64,000 bases of DNA from Butyrivibrio sp. XPD2006 (GTDB lineage: Bacteria; Bacillota; Clostridia; Lachnospirales; Lachnospiraceae). The position numbers and the translations under genes are program-made. Below, piece after piece: positions 45,502 to 54,567 of this stretch. Position 1 is the stretch's first letter, and every line of letters starts with the position of its first letter. The stretch spans positions 46,969 through 110,968 of the forward strand of contig NZ_ATVT01000014.1 of the NCBI RefSeq assembly GCF_000420865.1. The letters are read 5' to 3'. The notes below the pieces were generated by a model. That model was not told the origin of the DNA. It made no database searches and worked only from the letters and a program-made list of their open reading frames with translations.

Positions 45502-46284
45502 TTAGTTTATAGTCCAGCTTTCTACCTTGGCAGAATGTATTACAAGTCGCTTTCCGCTTCCTGATCTTCCGCTGCATGTAGAGAGCGTGAGTATAGAAGG
45601 AAAGTTATCAAGGCTTAAATCAGCGGGCTTTTCATAAAGGCTGTTGCTTGATATATACTTGATAAAATCGTTGTATTCCTGCTCTGATGTGACTACAGAA
45701 TATGCGTCACTACCTACAGTTGTAACGTAATAGGCAAAGACTTTGTACTTGTATACGGCATTTTCGGTATATATATAGACATATGGATTGGAATTGATTA
45801 TGTCTTTGCCGTCATCCTGGATCAGCTTCTTGAATTGTCCGAACATGGATCCGTTTCGCATATTATGTCCGAAAATGATATCATGCATTCCGGTGAAATC
45901 CTTGGTGCTGAGAACATCTGTAAAAAGACATCCGGAACTGTTGTACTTGCCTTCAAAGGTCTTTTTAATGTACTCATCAATTTCATTCTCATGGACAACG
46001 GGATAGTTCAGATCAAAGCATGGCATATAAAGCCAGCCGGTGAAGTCTTTGTTTATGCTTTTGAGCTGTGCGAAATCAACATGTAAAGGCGGATATGTGG
46101 CACCGGGAGGGAGCTCCGATGTTTCTGCTACAGAAACGGAGTTCTCCACGATTTCTTTATATTCGGTACCTGCTATATTGTACTCTTTATTCTCATTGTA
46201 AAGGCTGATTGACTCATATATTATAATTCCGATACATATCAGTATAACGATGAGTCTGAATGCTCTGTTTCGTATCAATTTCAT
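45502..46284 (-). CDS. Class B sortase
   Basis: A 260 aa membrane-anchored transpeptidase. One N-terminal helix (about 10-27) precedes a sortase barrel with catalytic His140 (IIFGHNM), Cys237 (TLSTCSG) and Arg246 (GKRLVIH). Sortase B enzymes attach substrates with NPQTN-like signals to peptidoglycan or pilin. No substrate with a recognisable sorting signal is encoded nearby. Confidence 0.92.
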   Translation of the reverse strand: MKLIRNRAFRLIVILICIGIIIYESISLYNENKEYNIAGTEYKEIVENSVSVAETSELPPGATYPPLHVDFAQLKSINKDFTGWLYMPCFDLNYPVVHENEIDEYIKKTFEGKYNSSGCLFTDVLSTKDFTGMHDIIFGHNMRNGSMFGQFKKLIQDDGKDIINSNPYVYIYTENAVYKYKVFAYYVTTVGSDAYSVVTSEQEYNDFIKYISSNSLYEKPADLSLDNFPSILTLSTCSGRSGSGKRLVIHSAKVESWTIN

Positions 46285-46411
46285 GTTTGAAATCCTTTCG
46301 GAAATAATAATTAGTCTATTATCATTCTATTACCCAAATATCGCTAAATCAAGATAAATGCACTATAATTGTATTTGTGATGCTGTTTCTTTTTACATGG
46401 AGGATTTAAGC

Positions 46412-46921
46412 ATGAAGAGAGTGATTCAACTGGTAAGTGATGATTTTGAGGACCTTGAACTTTGGTGTCCGGTGATGAGACTGAGAGAAGAGGGAGTAAC
46501 GGTCGATCTTGTGGCGGAAAAACCCGGGATGTACCACGGAAAATACGGTGTTCCCTGCGAGGTTACAATGTCTTTTAACGATATAAACGACTCTGATTAT
46601 GACGGAGTACTGGTACCGGGAGGATGGGCTCCGGACAAGCTCAGACGATTTCCTAAAGTCCTTGAAATAGTAAGAAATATGGATCGGGACGGAAAACTTA
46701 TTGGACAGATATGTCATGCCGGATGGGTTCTGGCTTCTGCGGAGGTACTTAATGGACGAAAGGTTACAAGTACACCCGGTATAAAGGATGACCTTACACA
46801 TGCCGGAGCGATCTGGCTTGACCAACCGGTTGTTATTGATGGAAACATAGTGTCCGCAAGGCGTCCGCCGGATATTCCTGAGTACATGAATGCGTTGGTC
46901 AAAGTGCTTAATAAAGCTTGA
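46412..46921 (+). CDS. DJ-1/PfpI-family protein
   Basis: A 169 aa class I amidotransferase-like protein. The nucleophile elbow is GQICHAGWVLASAEVL with the Cys-His pair (near residue 101), and a Glu lies in the N-terminal DDFEDLE. Members act as deglycases, proteases or chaperones; which one applies here is unknown. The ATG at 46412 follows TGGAGG; earlier in-frame starts lack a site. It lies 12 bp before the WYL regulator gene. Confidence 0.85.
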   Translation: MKRVIQLVSDDFEDLELWCPVMRLREEGVTVDLVAEKPGMYHGKYGVPCEVTMSFNDINDSDYDGVLVPGGWAPDKLRRFPKVLEIVRNMDRDGKLIGQICHAGWVLASAEVLNGRKVTSTPGIKDDLTHAGAIWLDQPVVIDGNIVSARRPPDIPEYMNALVKVLNKA

Positions 46922-46933
46922 GGAGGAGTAAGC

Positions 46934-47929
46934 GTGCCAAGAAGTGCTAATCAAAAACTCAAATTGTATTATTTGTATCGCGTTTTGTTGGAAAAGACCG
47001 ATGACACGCATACAATAACCATGCCGGAAATACAACAATATCTTGAGAGTTATGATATTGCAGCTGACAGAAAGAGCCTCTACGACGATATGGATGCTCT
47101 CAGAACGCTTGGATTCGATGTTATCGGTGAAAAGGACGGGAGAAACTTCTGCTATCATCTCGGAAGCAAGGAATTTGAAGTCGCTGAACTTAAGCTTTTG
47201 GTCGATGCAATACAATCTTCAAAGTTTATTACGGAGAAAAAGTCCAATGAGCTTATAAAGAAGCTTACGGGGCTTGTCAGTGACTACGAGGCACAGCAGT
47301 TGAAGCGCCAGGTTGTGGTGCAGGGCAGAATAAAGACAATGAACGAGAGTATTTACTACGTTGTCGATGACATACATAACGCCATAAGCAGCAATCGTAA
47401 GATCAGCTTCGACTATTATAAATGGAATCTGGACAAGAAAATGGTTCCAAGAAAAGACTCAAAATATGAAGTGAGTCCCTGGGCACTTACCTGGGATGAC
47501 GAGAATTATTACCTTATCGCATTTGATTCTGAGGCTGACAAGATTAAGCATTACAGAGTCGATAAGATGAGAGGTATTGAGATTCTAGAAGAAAAACGCG
47601 AGGGAAGAGCTCACTTTGAGGAATTTGATATGGCAACCTATGCCAGGATCAATTTTGGAATGTTCGGCGGTAAAGAGGTCAAGGTAAAGCTCAGGTTTAA
47701 AAACGATCTTGTGGGAGTTTTGCTGGACAGATTCGGAAAAGACATAACGATACGCCGTACGGATGATGAAGAATGGGCAGAAGCTAACGTGGATGTGGCT
47801 CTTAGTGAACAGTTTTTGGGATGGGTCTTTTCTTTTGGAAACGCCATAAAGATTGTTGGCCCGGATGAGGTTGTAGAGCGCTTTACAAGGGATATAAAGG
47901 CAATAGAAAAGTTATATAATAACAACTGA
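46934..47929 (+). CDS. WYL-domain transcriptional regulator
   Basis: A 331 aa protein. An N-terminal winged helix (about 1-75, with MPEIQQYLESYDIAADRKSLYDDMDALRTLGFDV) is followed by a WYL domain (about 145-225, ISFDYYKWNLDKK...SPWALTWDDENYYLIAFD) and a C-terminal extension. WYL domains sense ligands or nucleic acids. GTG start with GAGGAGGAG upstream. It may regulate the neighbouring PfpI or malQ genes. Confidence 0.88.
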   Translation: MPRSANQKLKLYYLYRVLLEKTDDTHTITMPEIQQYLESYDIAADRKSLYDDMDALRTLGFDVIGEKDGRNFCYHLGSKEFEVAELKLLVDAIQSSKFITEKKSNELIKKLTGLVSDYEAQQLKRQVVVQGRIKTMNESIYYVVDDIHNAISSNRKISFDYYKWNLDKKMVPRKDSKYEVSPWALTWDDENYYLIAFDSEADKIKHYRVDKMRGIEILEEKREGRAHFEEFDMATYARINFGMFGGKEVKVKLRFKNDLVGVLLDRFGKDITIRRTDDEEWAEANVDVALSEQFLGWVFSFGNAIKIVGPDEVVERFTRDIKAIEKLYNNN

Positions 47930-47946
47930 TATGCAAGGAGGGGAAG

Positions 47947-49452
47947 GTGTTGAACAGGGAAAGCGGAATATTGATGCCGGTTTTTTCTTTGGCATCCAGA
48001 TTTGGAATTGGCTGTTTTTCTAAAGAAGCATTTGAATTTGTTGATTTTTTGGAAAAATCCGGGCAGGGGTATTGGCAGGTTCTTCCTCTGGGACCTACGG
48101 GTTTTGGTAATTCACCTTATCAGCCGCTTTCGGCATTCGCAGGTAATCCGTATTTTATTTCGCCTGAAAAACTTATAGAAGAAGGGCTTCTTGCCTGGGA
48201 TGATGTGAATAACATTGATTTTGGCAGAAATCTTGAGGCTGTGGATTACGGCAAACTATACGAAAACAGATATGATCTATTGGAGAAGGCATACGAAAAC
48301 TTCCTGGAAAAGGGTGATAAAAAGGAATTTGAGAAGTTTTCCAAGGAAAATGCATATTGGCTTGAGGATTATGCTCTGTATCTTGTCATAAAGAAATTAC
48401 AGGGCGGAAAATCCTGGACTGAATGGGATAAGGAACTCAGAAGCAGAGATAAAAAAGCAATTGAAGAAATAAAGAAAAACAACAAAAAGGAAATGGAATT
48501 CATCTGTTTCCAGCAGTATAAATTTGATGAACAGTGGCAGGAGCTTCTTGTCTATGCCCACAAGCACAAGGTAAAGATCATAGGGGACCTTCCCTTCTAT
48601 GTTGCCATGGACAGCGCGGACAGCTGGTCGCATCCTGAAGTCTTTGAGATGGATAAGGACTTCGAACCTAAGTCGGTGGCAGGATGTCCGCCGGATGCGT
48701 TTTCTCCTACCGGACAGCTGTGGGGAAACCCTGTCTATGACTGGTCTGCGCTCAAAAAGGATGGTTATTCCTGGTGGATAAAGAGAATAGAGCGCAATTA
48801 TCAGTGGTTTGATGTGATCCGTATAGATCATTTCCACGGCTTTTCCGAGTATTATGAGATTCCTTTTGGAGATGAGACAGCACAGAATGGCAAAATGAAA
48901 AAAGGCCCCGGTATGGATCTGTTTAATGCCCTTAAAAAGAGTTTTGGAAAGCTGGACATGATCGCAGAGGATCTTGGGACGACTACAGAAGAGAATGTTA
49001 AACTCCTTCAGGATTCCGGACTTCCGGGCATGAAGGTTTTGCAGTATGGTTTTACCAGCTGGGACAGCTGTTATGTGAATCACAGACACGAGAAGAACTC
49101 TGTTGTTTATACCGGAACACATGACAATACACCGACTTTTGCATGGGTTCAGGAGATTAAGGAGGGCGAAAGGTCTTTTACCAGAAGATATATCAACTCC
49201 ATGAATACAGACTATGGTGCATTTGTGTGGGATATTATCAGAGAGGCATATCGCTCCGTGGCAGATTTGTGTATAATTCCTATACAGGATTATCTGTGTA
49301 AGGGGAAAGAGGCCAGGATCAATACTCCGGGAACGGCAGAGGGAAACTGGCAATGGCGCCTTACACCGAACTATCTCTCAGATGATCTGGCAAGGAGTAT
49401 TCATCTTCTTAGCGAGACCTACAGCCGCTTGCCCAGGGAATCTGAGAAATAA
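47947..49452 (+). CDS. malQ: 4-alpha-glucanotransferase
   Basis: A 501 aa GH77 amylomaltase that transfers maltooligosaccharide units in glycogen or maltodextrin metabolism. Motifs include YWQVLPLGPTGFGNSPYQPLSAFAGNP, IGDLPFYVAMDSADSW, the nucleophile region IRIDHFHGF, the acid IAEDLGT and TGTHDNTP. A GTG start follows AAGGAGG. It lies 17 bp after the WYL gene. Confidence 0.95.
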   Translation: MLNRESGILMPVFSLASRFGIGCFSKEAFEFVDFLEKSGQGYWQVLPLGPTGFGNSPYQPLSAFAGNPYFISPEKLIEEGLLAWDDVNNIDFGRNLEAVDYGKLYENRYDLLEKAYENFLEKGDKKEFEKFSKENAYWLEDYALYLVIKKLQGGKSWTEWDKELRSRDKKAIEEIKKNNKKEMEFICFQQYKFDEQWQELLVYAHKHKVKIIGDLPFYVAMDSADSWSHPEVFEMDKDFEPKSVAGCPPDAFSPTGQLWGNPVYDWSALKKDGYSWWIKRIERNYQWFDVIRIDHFHGFSEYYEIPFGDETAQNGKMKKGPGMDLFNALKKSFGKLDMIAEDLGTTTEENVKLLQDSGLPGMKVLQYGFTSWDSCYVNHRHEKNSVVYTGTHDNTPTFAWVQEIKEGERSFTRRYINSMNTDYGAFVWDIIREAYRSVADLCIIPIQDYLCKGKEARINTPGTAEGNWQWRLTPNYLSDDLARSIHLLSETYSRLPRESEK

Positions 49453-49478
49453 ATAATATTTTGGGAGAGAGAAAAGAT

Positions 49479-50000
49479 ATGAGAAAAATACTGATTGTCA
49501 TCGACATGCAGAAGGACTTTGTCGACGGAGCTCTCGGAACACCCGAAGCTGTTTCGATTGTTCCCAATGTGGTAGAAAAAATCAAGCGTTATGATATAAA
49601 GGACGTATTTGCCACAAGAGATACACATCAGCCCAACTACATGGAGACTCAGGAGGGCAAGAATCTTCCTGTTGTTCACTGTGTTGAGGGTACTGAAGGA
49701 TGGGAAATAAATAAAGCCGTTGCAGCCGTACTTGAGGGGGCAAAAATAATAAATAAGCCCACATTCGGCTCAACAGTTCTTGTTGATGAAATATTAAAGC
49801 TCTCAAAGGAAGAAGAGCTTCAAATTGAGATGGTCGGATTGTGCACAGATATTTGTGTTGTTTCAAACGCACTTATGCTCAAAGCATTTATGCCTGAGGT
49901 AGAGATCAGCGTGGATTCTTCATGCTGTGCAGGCGTAACCGTAGAGAAGCATGAAGCTGCGCTTGAGACCATGAGGTCATGCCAGATCAAAGTTATCTGA
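49479..50000 (+). CDS. Isochorismatase-family cysteine hydrolase, possibly nicotinamidase
   Basis: A 173 aa hydrolase. The catalytic Asp lies in IVIDMQKDFVDG, a Lys in IINKPTFGS, and the Cys in GLCTDICVVSNALMLK. This set fits nicotinamidase-type enzymes, which turn nicotinamide into nicotinic acid. PnuC and NadR are encoded 10 kb away, which makes an NAD role plausible, but the family has several substrates. The ATG at 49479 follows GGGAGAG. Confidence 0.8.
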   Translation: MRKILIVIDMQKDFVDGALGTPEAVSIVPNVVEKIKRYDIKDVFATRDTHQPNYMETQEGKNLPVVHCVEGTEGWEINKAVAAVLEGAKIINKPTFGSTVLVDEILKLSKEEELQIEMVGLCTDICVVSNALMLKAFMPEVEISVDSSCCAGVTVEKHEAALETMRSCQIKVI

Positions 50001-50174
50001 TCAGCTTAGCAGCAGAATCAGAAACGTAATAAATGATACGGCAAATACCGAAGTGGTAGCTGCAGTGATGATTCTCTGCGTAAGAGCTTCTCTGTCCACG
50101 TATTTTCCGCCTATGTTTATAGTATCCACTACTTTTTCTCTATGTGACTTGGAATATAGGTTTGAATTGCCCAT
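50001..50174 (-). CDS. Small single-pass membrane protein, KVVDT-family copy 2
   Basis: A 57 aa protein with the motif KVVDTINIGGKYVD (residues 14-27) and a C-terminal hydrophobic helix (about 37-57) that ends at the stop. It is homologous to the 56 aa protein at 27609. The start at 50174 has GGAG 9 nt upstream; an in-frame start at 50204 adds residues that the other copy lacks. It is convergent with the hydrolase gene with no gap. Confidence 0.75.
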   Translation of the reverse strand: MGNSNLYSKSHREKVVDTINIGGKYVDREALTQRIITAATTSVFAVSFITFLILLLS

Positions 50175-50326
50175 AGGTTTAGTCTCCATCTGATTTGACA
50201 ACAACCATTATAGCTATAATACCCTATAATTCTGTATTTAAAGTAATCCGACGCTAAAGAAAGTATAAAAAGAGTCTATCTTTTTTGTGGATTAATGTTA
50301 TGGGACCTGCATAAGGGGAGAAATAG

Positions 50327-50380
50327 ATGGTTGTAATTCACGGAAAGCAGTATTTTTATGGGTACGATTCCCGGATATAA
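50327..50380 (+). CDS. Possible 17-codon peptide (MVVIHGKQYFYGYDSRI)
   Basis: A short frame with a good GGGGAG site 6 nt upstream, 66 bp before the DUF4342 gene. It could be a leader peptide or chance. It has four aromatic residues. Confidence 0.25.
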   Translation: MVVIHGKQYFYGYDSRI

Positions 50381-50446
50381 TCATATCATCAGCAAAAACA
50401 TAGCTGATTTCTTGATAGATCACAAAGATTAGAGGAGGGATTAAAC

Positions 50447-50836
50447 ATGGAAATCACATTAGAAGCTATTGAGAAAGTAATGGAGGAAACAGGTGTTGAA
50501 TACAAGGCTGCAAAAGAGGCCCTTACAAAGTCGAACGGAAATGTTGAAGAAGCTATCAAGCTGATCCGTCCCGATACAATAGACATTGGCGAAGAGGCTA
50601 AGGCAGCTGTAGAAAAGCTCAAAAAGAAAGTGGAAGAGGGCAATGTGGACAGGATTCAGATCCGCAAGGATGATCAGGTTGTACTCAGTGTTCCGGTAAA
50701 TGTCGGAATCATCGGAGGAATCCTTGGACTGGCTGCAGCACCCTGGGCGCTTATCGCCGGATCGGTAGCTGCTTTCGGACTTGGATGCAAGCTCGAGGTA
50801 GTAAAAAAGGACGGAACTACCGACGAAGTAAAGTAA
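50447..50836 (+). CDS. DUF4342 protein with UBA-like N-terminus
   Basis: A 129 aa protein. Residues 1-45 resemble a UBA/TS-N helical domain (VMEETGVEYKAAKEALTKSNGNVEEAIKLI). A helical linker, a strand segment (IQIRKDDQVVLSVPVN) and a glycine/alanine-rich hydrophobic stretch (about 82-110) that may insert into the membrane follow. The function is unknown. A GGAGG site precedes it and a terminator follows. Confidence 0.8.
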   Translation: MEITLEAIEKVMEETGVEYKAAKEALTKSNGNVEEAIKLIRPDTIDIGEEAKAAVEKLKKKVEEGNVDRIQIRKDDQVVLSVPVNVGIIGGILGLAAAPWALIAGSVAAFGLGCKLEVVKKDGTTDEVK

Positions 50837-50861
50837 ATAAAAACTGAATACTAAATATGAC

Positions 50862-50903
50862 GGGGGCATTACTCATCGCAGATGGGTAGTGGCCCTTTTT
50901 TTT
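50862..50903 (+). terminator. Intrinsic terminator of the DUF4342 gene
   Basis: An imperfect 15-bp stem (GGGGGCATTACTCATC against GATGGGTAGTGGCCC, 3-nt loop, wobbles and one mismatch) followed by eight T. Confidence 0.8.
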
Positions 50904-50966
50904 ATGCCTGCCATCGGAAGTGTGGGCAAATAAGTCCAATAAAGCTCCCACCACAACATCTAGCGG

Positions 50967-51022
50967 TTGATTTTTCGAACAAACATTCGTACAATATAAG
51001 CACAAACAAGAACAAACGTTCG
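50967..51022 (+). promoter_or_regulatory. SOS promoter with two LexA-type boxes
   Basis: -35 TTGATT (50967-50972), 17-bp spacer, -10 TACAAT (50990-50995). The spacer holds CGAACAAACATTCG (50976-50989), one base from the Firmicutes LexA consensus CGAACRNRYGTTYG. A second box AGAACAAACGTTCG (51009-51022) lies just after the predicted start point. Both would block transcription until DNA damage. Confidence 0.8.
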
Positions 51023-51054
51023 CAACATATGTTTGCGGGTGCCGAGGAGTGCTT

Positions 51055-52344
51055 ATGGATGATGACAGGATAATACTTCATTCAGATTGTAACTGCTTCT
51101 ACGCTGCTGTAGAGATGCTTCATAATCCGGGACTTCGCGATATACCGATGGCTGTGGGTGGAGACCCTGAGGCGCGACACGGAATAGTGCTTACTGCCAA
51201 TTACATAGCCAAGAGGCGGGGAGTTAAGGTTGGAATGGCCCTCTGGCAGGCCCGAAAGGTATGTGGAGATCTCACTATCGTATCGCCAAACTATGACGAA
51301 TATATCAGATTTTCCCGCAAGGCCAGGAAGATATACATGGATTATACAGATCTGGTGGAGCCTTATGGACTGGATGAATCATGGATCGATATAACGCACT
51401 CCAGGGACATGCTCAGAACTGATAATGGGATGTCTATCGCGCAGGATATATCCGACCGGGTTAAAAAGGAACTGGGAATCACTGTTTCCATAGGCGTTTC
51501 GTGGAACAAGGTCTATGCGAAATTTGGATCTGATTATAAAAAGCCTGATGCCATCACCCAAATTTCCCGGGAGAATTATAAGGATATTCTGTGGAATGCA
51601 CCGGTATCGGATCTTTTGTATGTGGGCAGACACACTGATGAGAAACTCAGGAAGTACGGGATAATCACCATCGGAGACCTTGCAAAGGCAGACCCGGAGA
51701 GCTTGCACAACATATTCGGCAAGATAGGATACGTGCTTTCTGCTTTTGCCAGAGGTGAAGATCAGACGCCGGTAGCAGCTGTAGGAGAGTACTCGCCCAT
51801 AAAGAGTGTCGGAAACAGCACAACTACACCAAGAGATCTGGTGACTGATGAAGATGTCAGGATGGTCATTTATCTGCTCTCGGAAAGTGTGGCAGCAAGG
51901 CTTAGAGAGAATCATTTTATCGGTGATGTGATAGGTATCAGTATAAGAGATAACGGTCTCTTTAGCTTTACGAGGCAGCACAGGGTTGGCGTTCCTACCA
52001 ATATTTCAGAGGAAATCGCAGGTTATGCATGGCAACTGTTTAAGGCCAATTATGACTGGGGACATCCGATCCGCAGTGTCGGAGTAAGGGTGGCAGGGCT
52101 GGTTCCCGATACCATGCCTTATCAGACGGATCTTTTTATGAGTGAGATGCTCAGAGAGAAGTATTTAAGAGCGGATCTTGCGGTGACAGATATACGCAGG
52201 CGATTTGGATACAATGCCATATTAAGAGGCCTGATGTACTACGACAAGGAACTGTCCGGACTCGATGCAAAGGCTGATGACCACATGATACATCCTGTGG
52301 CATATTTCCAGAATGGTAACAAGGTTCTTGGGGAGAATGAATGA
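51055..52344 (+). CDS. Y-family DNA polymerase (DinB/UmuC-like), copy 1
   Basis: A 429 aa translesion polymerase. The N-terminal metal site is LHSDCNCFYAAVE and the second carboxylate pair lies in YGLDESWIDIT, so catalysis is expected. A helix-hairpin-helix (about 185-215) and the little-finger domain (about 235-350) follow. The ATG at 51055 has GAGGAG upstream. It is the first gene of the SOS operon. Confidence 0.92.
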   Translation: MDDDRIILHSDCNCFYAAVEMLHNPGLRDIPMAVGGDPEARHGIVLTANYIAKRRGVKVGMALWQARKVCGDLTIVSPNYDEYIRFSRKARKIYMDYTDLVEPYGLDESWIDITHSRDMLRTDNGMSIAQDISDRVKKELGITVSIGVSWNKVYAKFGSDYKKPDAITQISRENYKDILWNAPVSDLLYVGRHTDEKLRKYGIITIGDLAKADPESLHNIFGKIGYVLSAFARGEDQTPVAAVGEYSPIKSVGNSTTTPRDLVTDEDVRMVIYLLSESVAARLRENHFIGDVIGISIRDNGLFSFTRQHRVGVPTNISEEIAGYAWQLFKANYDWGHPIRSVGVRVAGLVPDTMPYQTDLFMSEMLREKYLRADLAVTDIRRRFGYNAILRGLMYYDKELSGLDAKADDHMIHPVAYFQNGNKVLGENE

Positions 52345-52357
52345 TAGGAGGCCTGAT

Positions 52358-52621
52358 ATGGCAATTCGAATAGGGCATAAGGTTTACGTAGATACAGTGG
52401 TGGAGTTTTCGGATGAAGGAGAGATACGCCCTCTTTCAATAGAGTGGGAAGATGGCAAGAAATATCAGATCACAAGAGTTAAGGATTGTGTCCCCGGAGC
52501 CAGCAGAAGAGCCGGAGGTGCGGGGCTTGTATATACATGTATTGTAGACGGAAAAGAGATACATTTATATTTTGAGGATTGTCCATCCGGAGCAAAGTGG
52601 TTTCTTGAATCCAAAGCCTGA
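52358..52621 (+). CDS. Small protein of the SOS polymerase operon
   Basis: An 87 aa beta-rich protein (MAIRIGHKVYVDTVVEFSDEG..., VYTCIVDGKEIHLYFEDCPSGAKWF). No known fold is recognised. It lies between the polymerase and HAD-like genes with an AGGAGG site. It is probably an accessory factor of this cassette. Confidence 0.75.
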   Translation: MAIRIGHKVYVDTVVEFSDEGEIRPLSIEWEDGKKYQITRVKDCVPGASRRAGGAGLVYTCIVDGKEIHLYFEDCPSGAKWFLESKA

Positions 52622-52642
52622 TGGAGAAAGTGAGGTTTGACT

Positions 52643-52978
52643 ATGATTTACGCAGTGGATTTTGACGGAACATTAAGTATGGGCGAATGGCCTGAAGTTG
52701 GGCCGGCCAACAACGGACTTATAGATTACCTTATAACAAGGCAGAGAGAGGGCGACAAGCTTATACTGTGGACATGCAGAGCAGGAGAGCCCCTGGACAG
52801 GGCTGTGGAATTTTGCAGAGATCATGGACTCAATTTTGATGCGGTCAATGATAACCTTCCGGAGACAATAGAGAAATATGGTTCAAACTCGCGCAAGATT
52901 ACTTGTGATGTGTACTTGGATGACAGGGCGTGTCGCGTTGACGGTGCAGTATCAGAGGTTTTGGGATATACTTTATAA
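52643..52978 (+). CDS. HAD-like small phosphatase
   Basis: A 111 aa protein. It has HAD motif 1 AVDFDGTLS, a motif 2-like LILWTCRAG, and a final DVYLDDRACR that supplies the last acidic residues. It may hydrolyse nucleotides near translesion synthesis. It ends one base before the next polymerase start. Confidence 0.8.
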   Translation: MIYAVDFDGTLSMGEWPEVGPANNGLIDYLITRQREGDKLILWTCRAGEPLDRAVEFCRDHGLNFDAVNDNLPETIEKYGSNSRKITCDVYLDDRACRVDGAVSEVLGYTL

Positions 52979-52979
52979 C

Positions 52980-54557
52980 ATGGATAAACAATATATAGCC
53001 ATAGATCTGAAGTCGTTTTACGCCTCTGTGGAGGCGGTAGACAGAGAATGCGATCCGCTTATGACAAATCTGGTGGTTGCAGATCCTACCAGAACGGAAA
53101 AGACAATCTGTCTGGCGGTTTCACCATCTTTAAAAGCATATGGAATATCCGGCAGAGCAAGATTGTTCGAAGTGGTGCAGAAGGTCAAAGAGATCAATAT
53201 AAAGCGCCTTAACAATGCAATCAGGCTCGGTGTGGCGGTCAGGGATGATTCGGGAAAGTTTTGCTTTTCCGGATCATCTTGTGATGCAAGGGAGCTCGAA
53301 AGGGACCCTTCTCTGGAATTGGCATATATCACAGCACCGCCCAGAATGGCCAAGTATGAAGAAGTCAGTACGAAAGTTTATTCTACTTACATGAATTATG
53401 TGAGTCCCGATGATATTCATGTTTATTCCATAGATGAGTGTTTTATCGATGTCTCGGCTTATTTGCATACCTATTCTTTGACAGCCCATGAACTGGCCAA
53501 GACTATGATAAGTGACGTGTTTAAGAATACCGGTATTACAGCCACGGCAGGGATTGGAACCAACATGTATCTGGCCAAGGTTGCAATGGATATAGTTGCC
53601 AAGCATGCCCAGGCAGATGAACAGGGCGTGCGTATAGCTGAGCTCAATGAGATGAGTTACAGAGAACTTTTGTGGTGTCACAGACCAATAACGGATTTTT
53701 GGAGGGTAGGGCGAGGTATTGCAAGGCGCATTGAGAGCATGCAGTGCTATACAATGGGAGATGTGGCAAGGCTTAGTGTTCAGGATGAAGATCGTCTTTA
53801 CAAAGAGTTTGGTATAAATGCTGAGCTTTTGATAGATCATGCCTGGGGATGGGAACCTACTGATATTGCGACTATCAAGTCATACAAGCCGGAGAATAAC
53901 TCGATTTCATCAGGGCAGGTTCTGATGGAGCCATATGATGCGGAAAAGGGCAAGCTAATAGTAAAAGAGATGACGGAACTTCTGGTGCTTGACCTTGTCA
54001 GGAAGAACCTGGTGACCAGACAGGTGGTTCTGACGGTCAGCTATGACAGGGAGAGCCTTAAAGTCCTGCATCAAGGCAGAACGCCTCAGGATACGGTATA
54101 TGCAGTTGCCAAAACCGGTAAGAGGTATACAGGGACGGTTACGGCTGATTATTACGGAAGAATGGCACCCAAGCATGCACATGGAACCGGTAATTTAGAG
54201 CGATATACCAGTTCCACAAGGAAGATAATGGAAGTCATGACACAGCTCTATGACAGGATTGTTGACCCGGATCTTCTTATCAGGAGAGTAAACGTTGTTG
54301 CGGCAGGTGTGATCAGTGAGGCTGATATTCCGCCGGAAGAGCCGGAGCAGATGGATCTTTTTACCGATTACACCAAGAGAGATATGGAACGGGCAGATGA
54401 GAAAAAGGCAGATGAGAAGGAAAAGAGAATGCAGAAAGCGACTCTTTTGCTTCAGGAGAAATTTGGCAAGAATGCAGTGCTTAAGGGAATGAATCTTAAC
54501 GAGGGTGCCACAACCATACAGAGAAATGGTCAAATTGGCGGCCACAAGGCCGAATAA
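52980..54557 (+). CDS. Y-family DNA polymerase (UmuC-like), copy 2
   Basis: A 525 aa polymerase. The first metal site is IAIDLKSFYASVEAVDREC and the second is YSIDECFIDVS. A thumb with TAGIGTNMYLAKVAMDI, a helix-hairpin-helix and a little finger follow, then a C-terminal extension (about 440-525) with PEQMDLF, which resembles a beta-clamp binding motif. It is clearly diverged from copy 1. The start at 52980 replaces an earlier frame start that would overlap the HAD gene. Confidence 0.92.
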   Translation: MDKQYIAIDLKSFYASVEAVDRECDPLMTNLVVADPTRTEKTICLAVSPSLKAYGISGRARLFEVVQKVKEINIKRLNNAIRLGVAVRDDSGKFCFSGSSCDARELERDPSLELAYITAPPRMAKYEEVSTKVYSTYMNYVSPDDIHVYSIDECFIDVSAYLHTYSLTAHELAKTMISDVFKNTGITATAGIGTNMYLAKVAMDIVAKHAQADEQGVRIAELNEMSYRELLWCHRPITDFWRVGRGIARRIESMQCYTMGDVARLSVQDEDRLYKEFGINAELLIDHAWGWEPTDIATIKSYKPENNSISSGQVLMEPYDAEKGKLIVKEMTELLVLDLVRKNLVTRQVVLTVSYDRESLKVLHQGRTPQDTVYAVAKTGKRYTGTVTADYYGRMAPKHAHGTGNLERYTSSTRKIMEVMTQLYDRIVDPDLLIRRVNVVAAGVISEADIPPEEPEQMDLFTDYTKRDMERADEKKADEKEKRMQKATLLLQEKFGKNAVLKGMNLNEGATTIQRNGQIGGHKAE

Positions 54558-54567
54558 GAGGTTTTTT

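Noticed and set aside
46406..47215. 269-codon minus-strand frame opposite the PfpI and WYL genes
   Set aside because: It is the antisense shadow of two clear protein families.
48397..49353. 318-codon minus-strand frame opposite malQ
   Set aside because: MalQ is well supported on the plus strand; the antisense frame has no recognisable domain.
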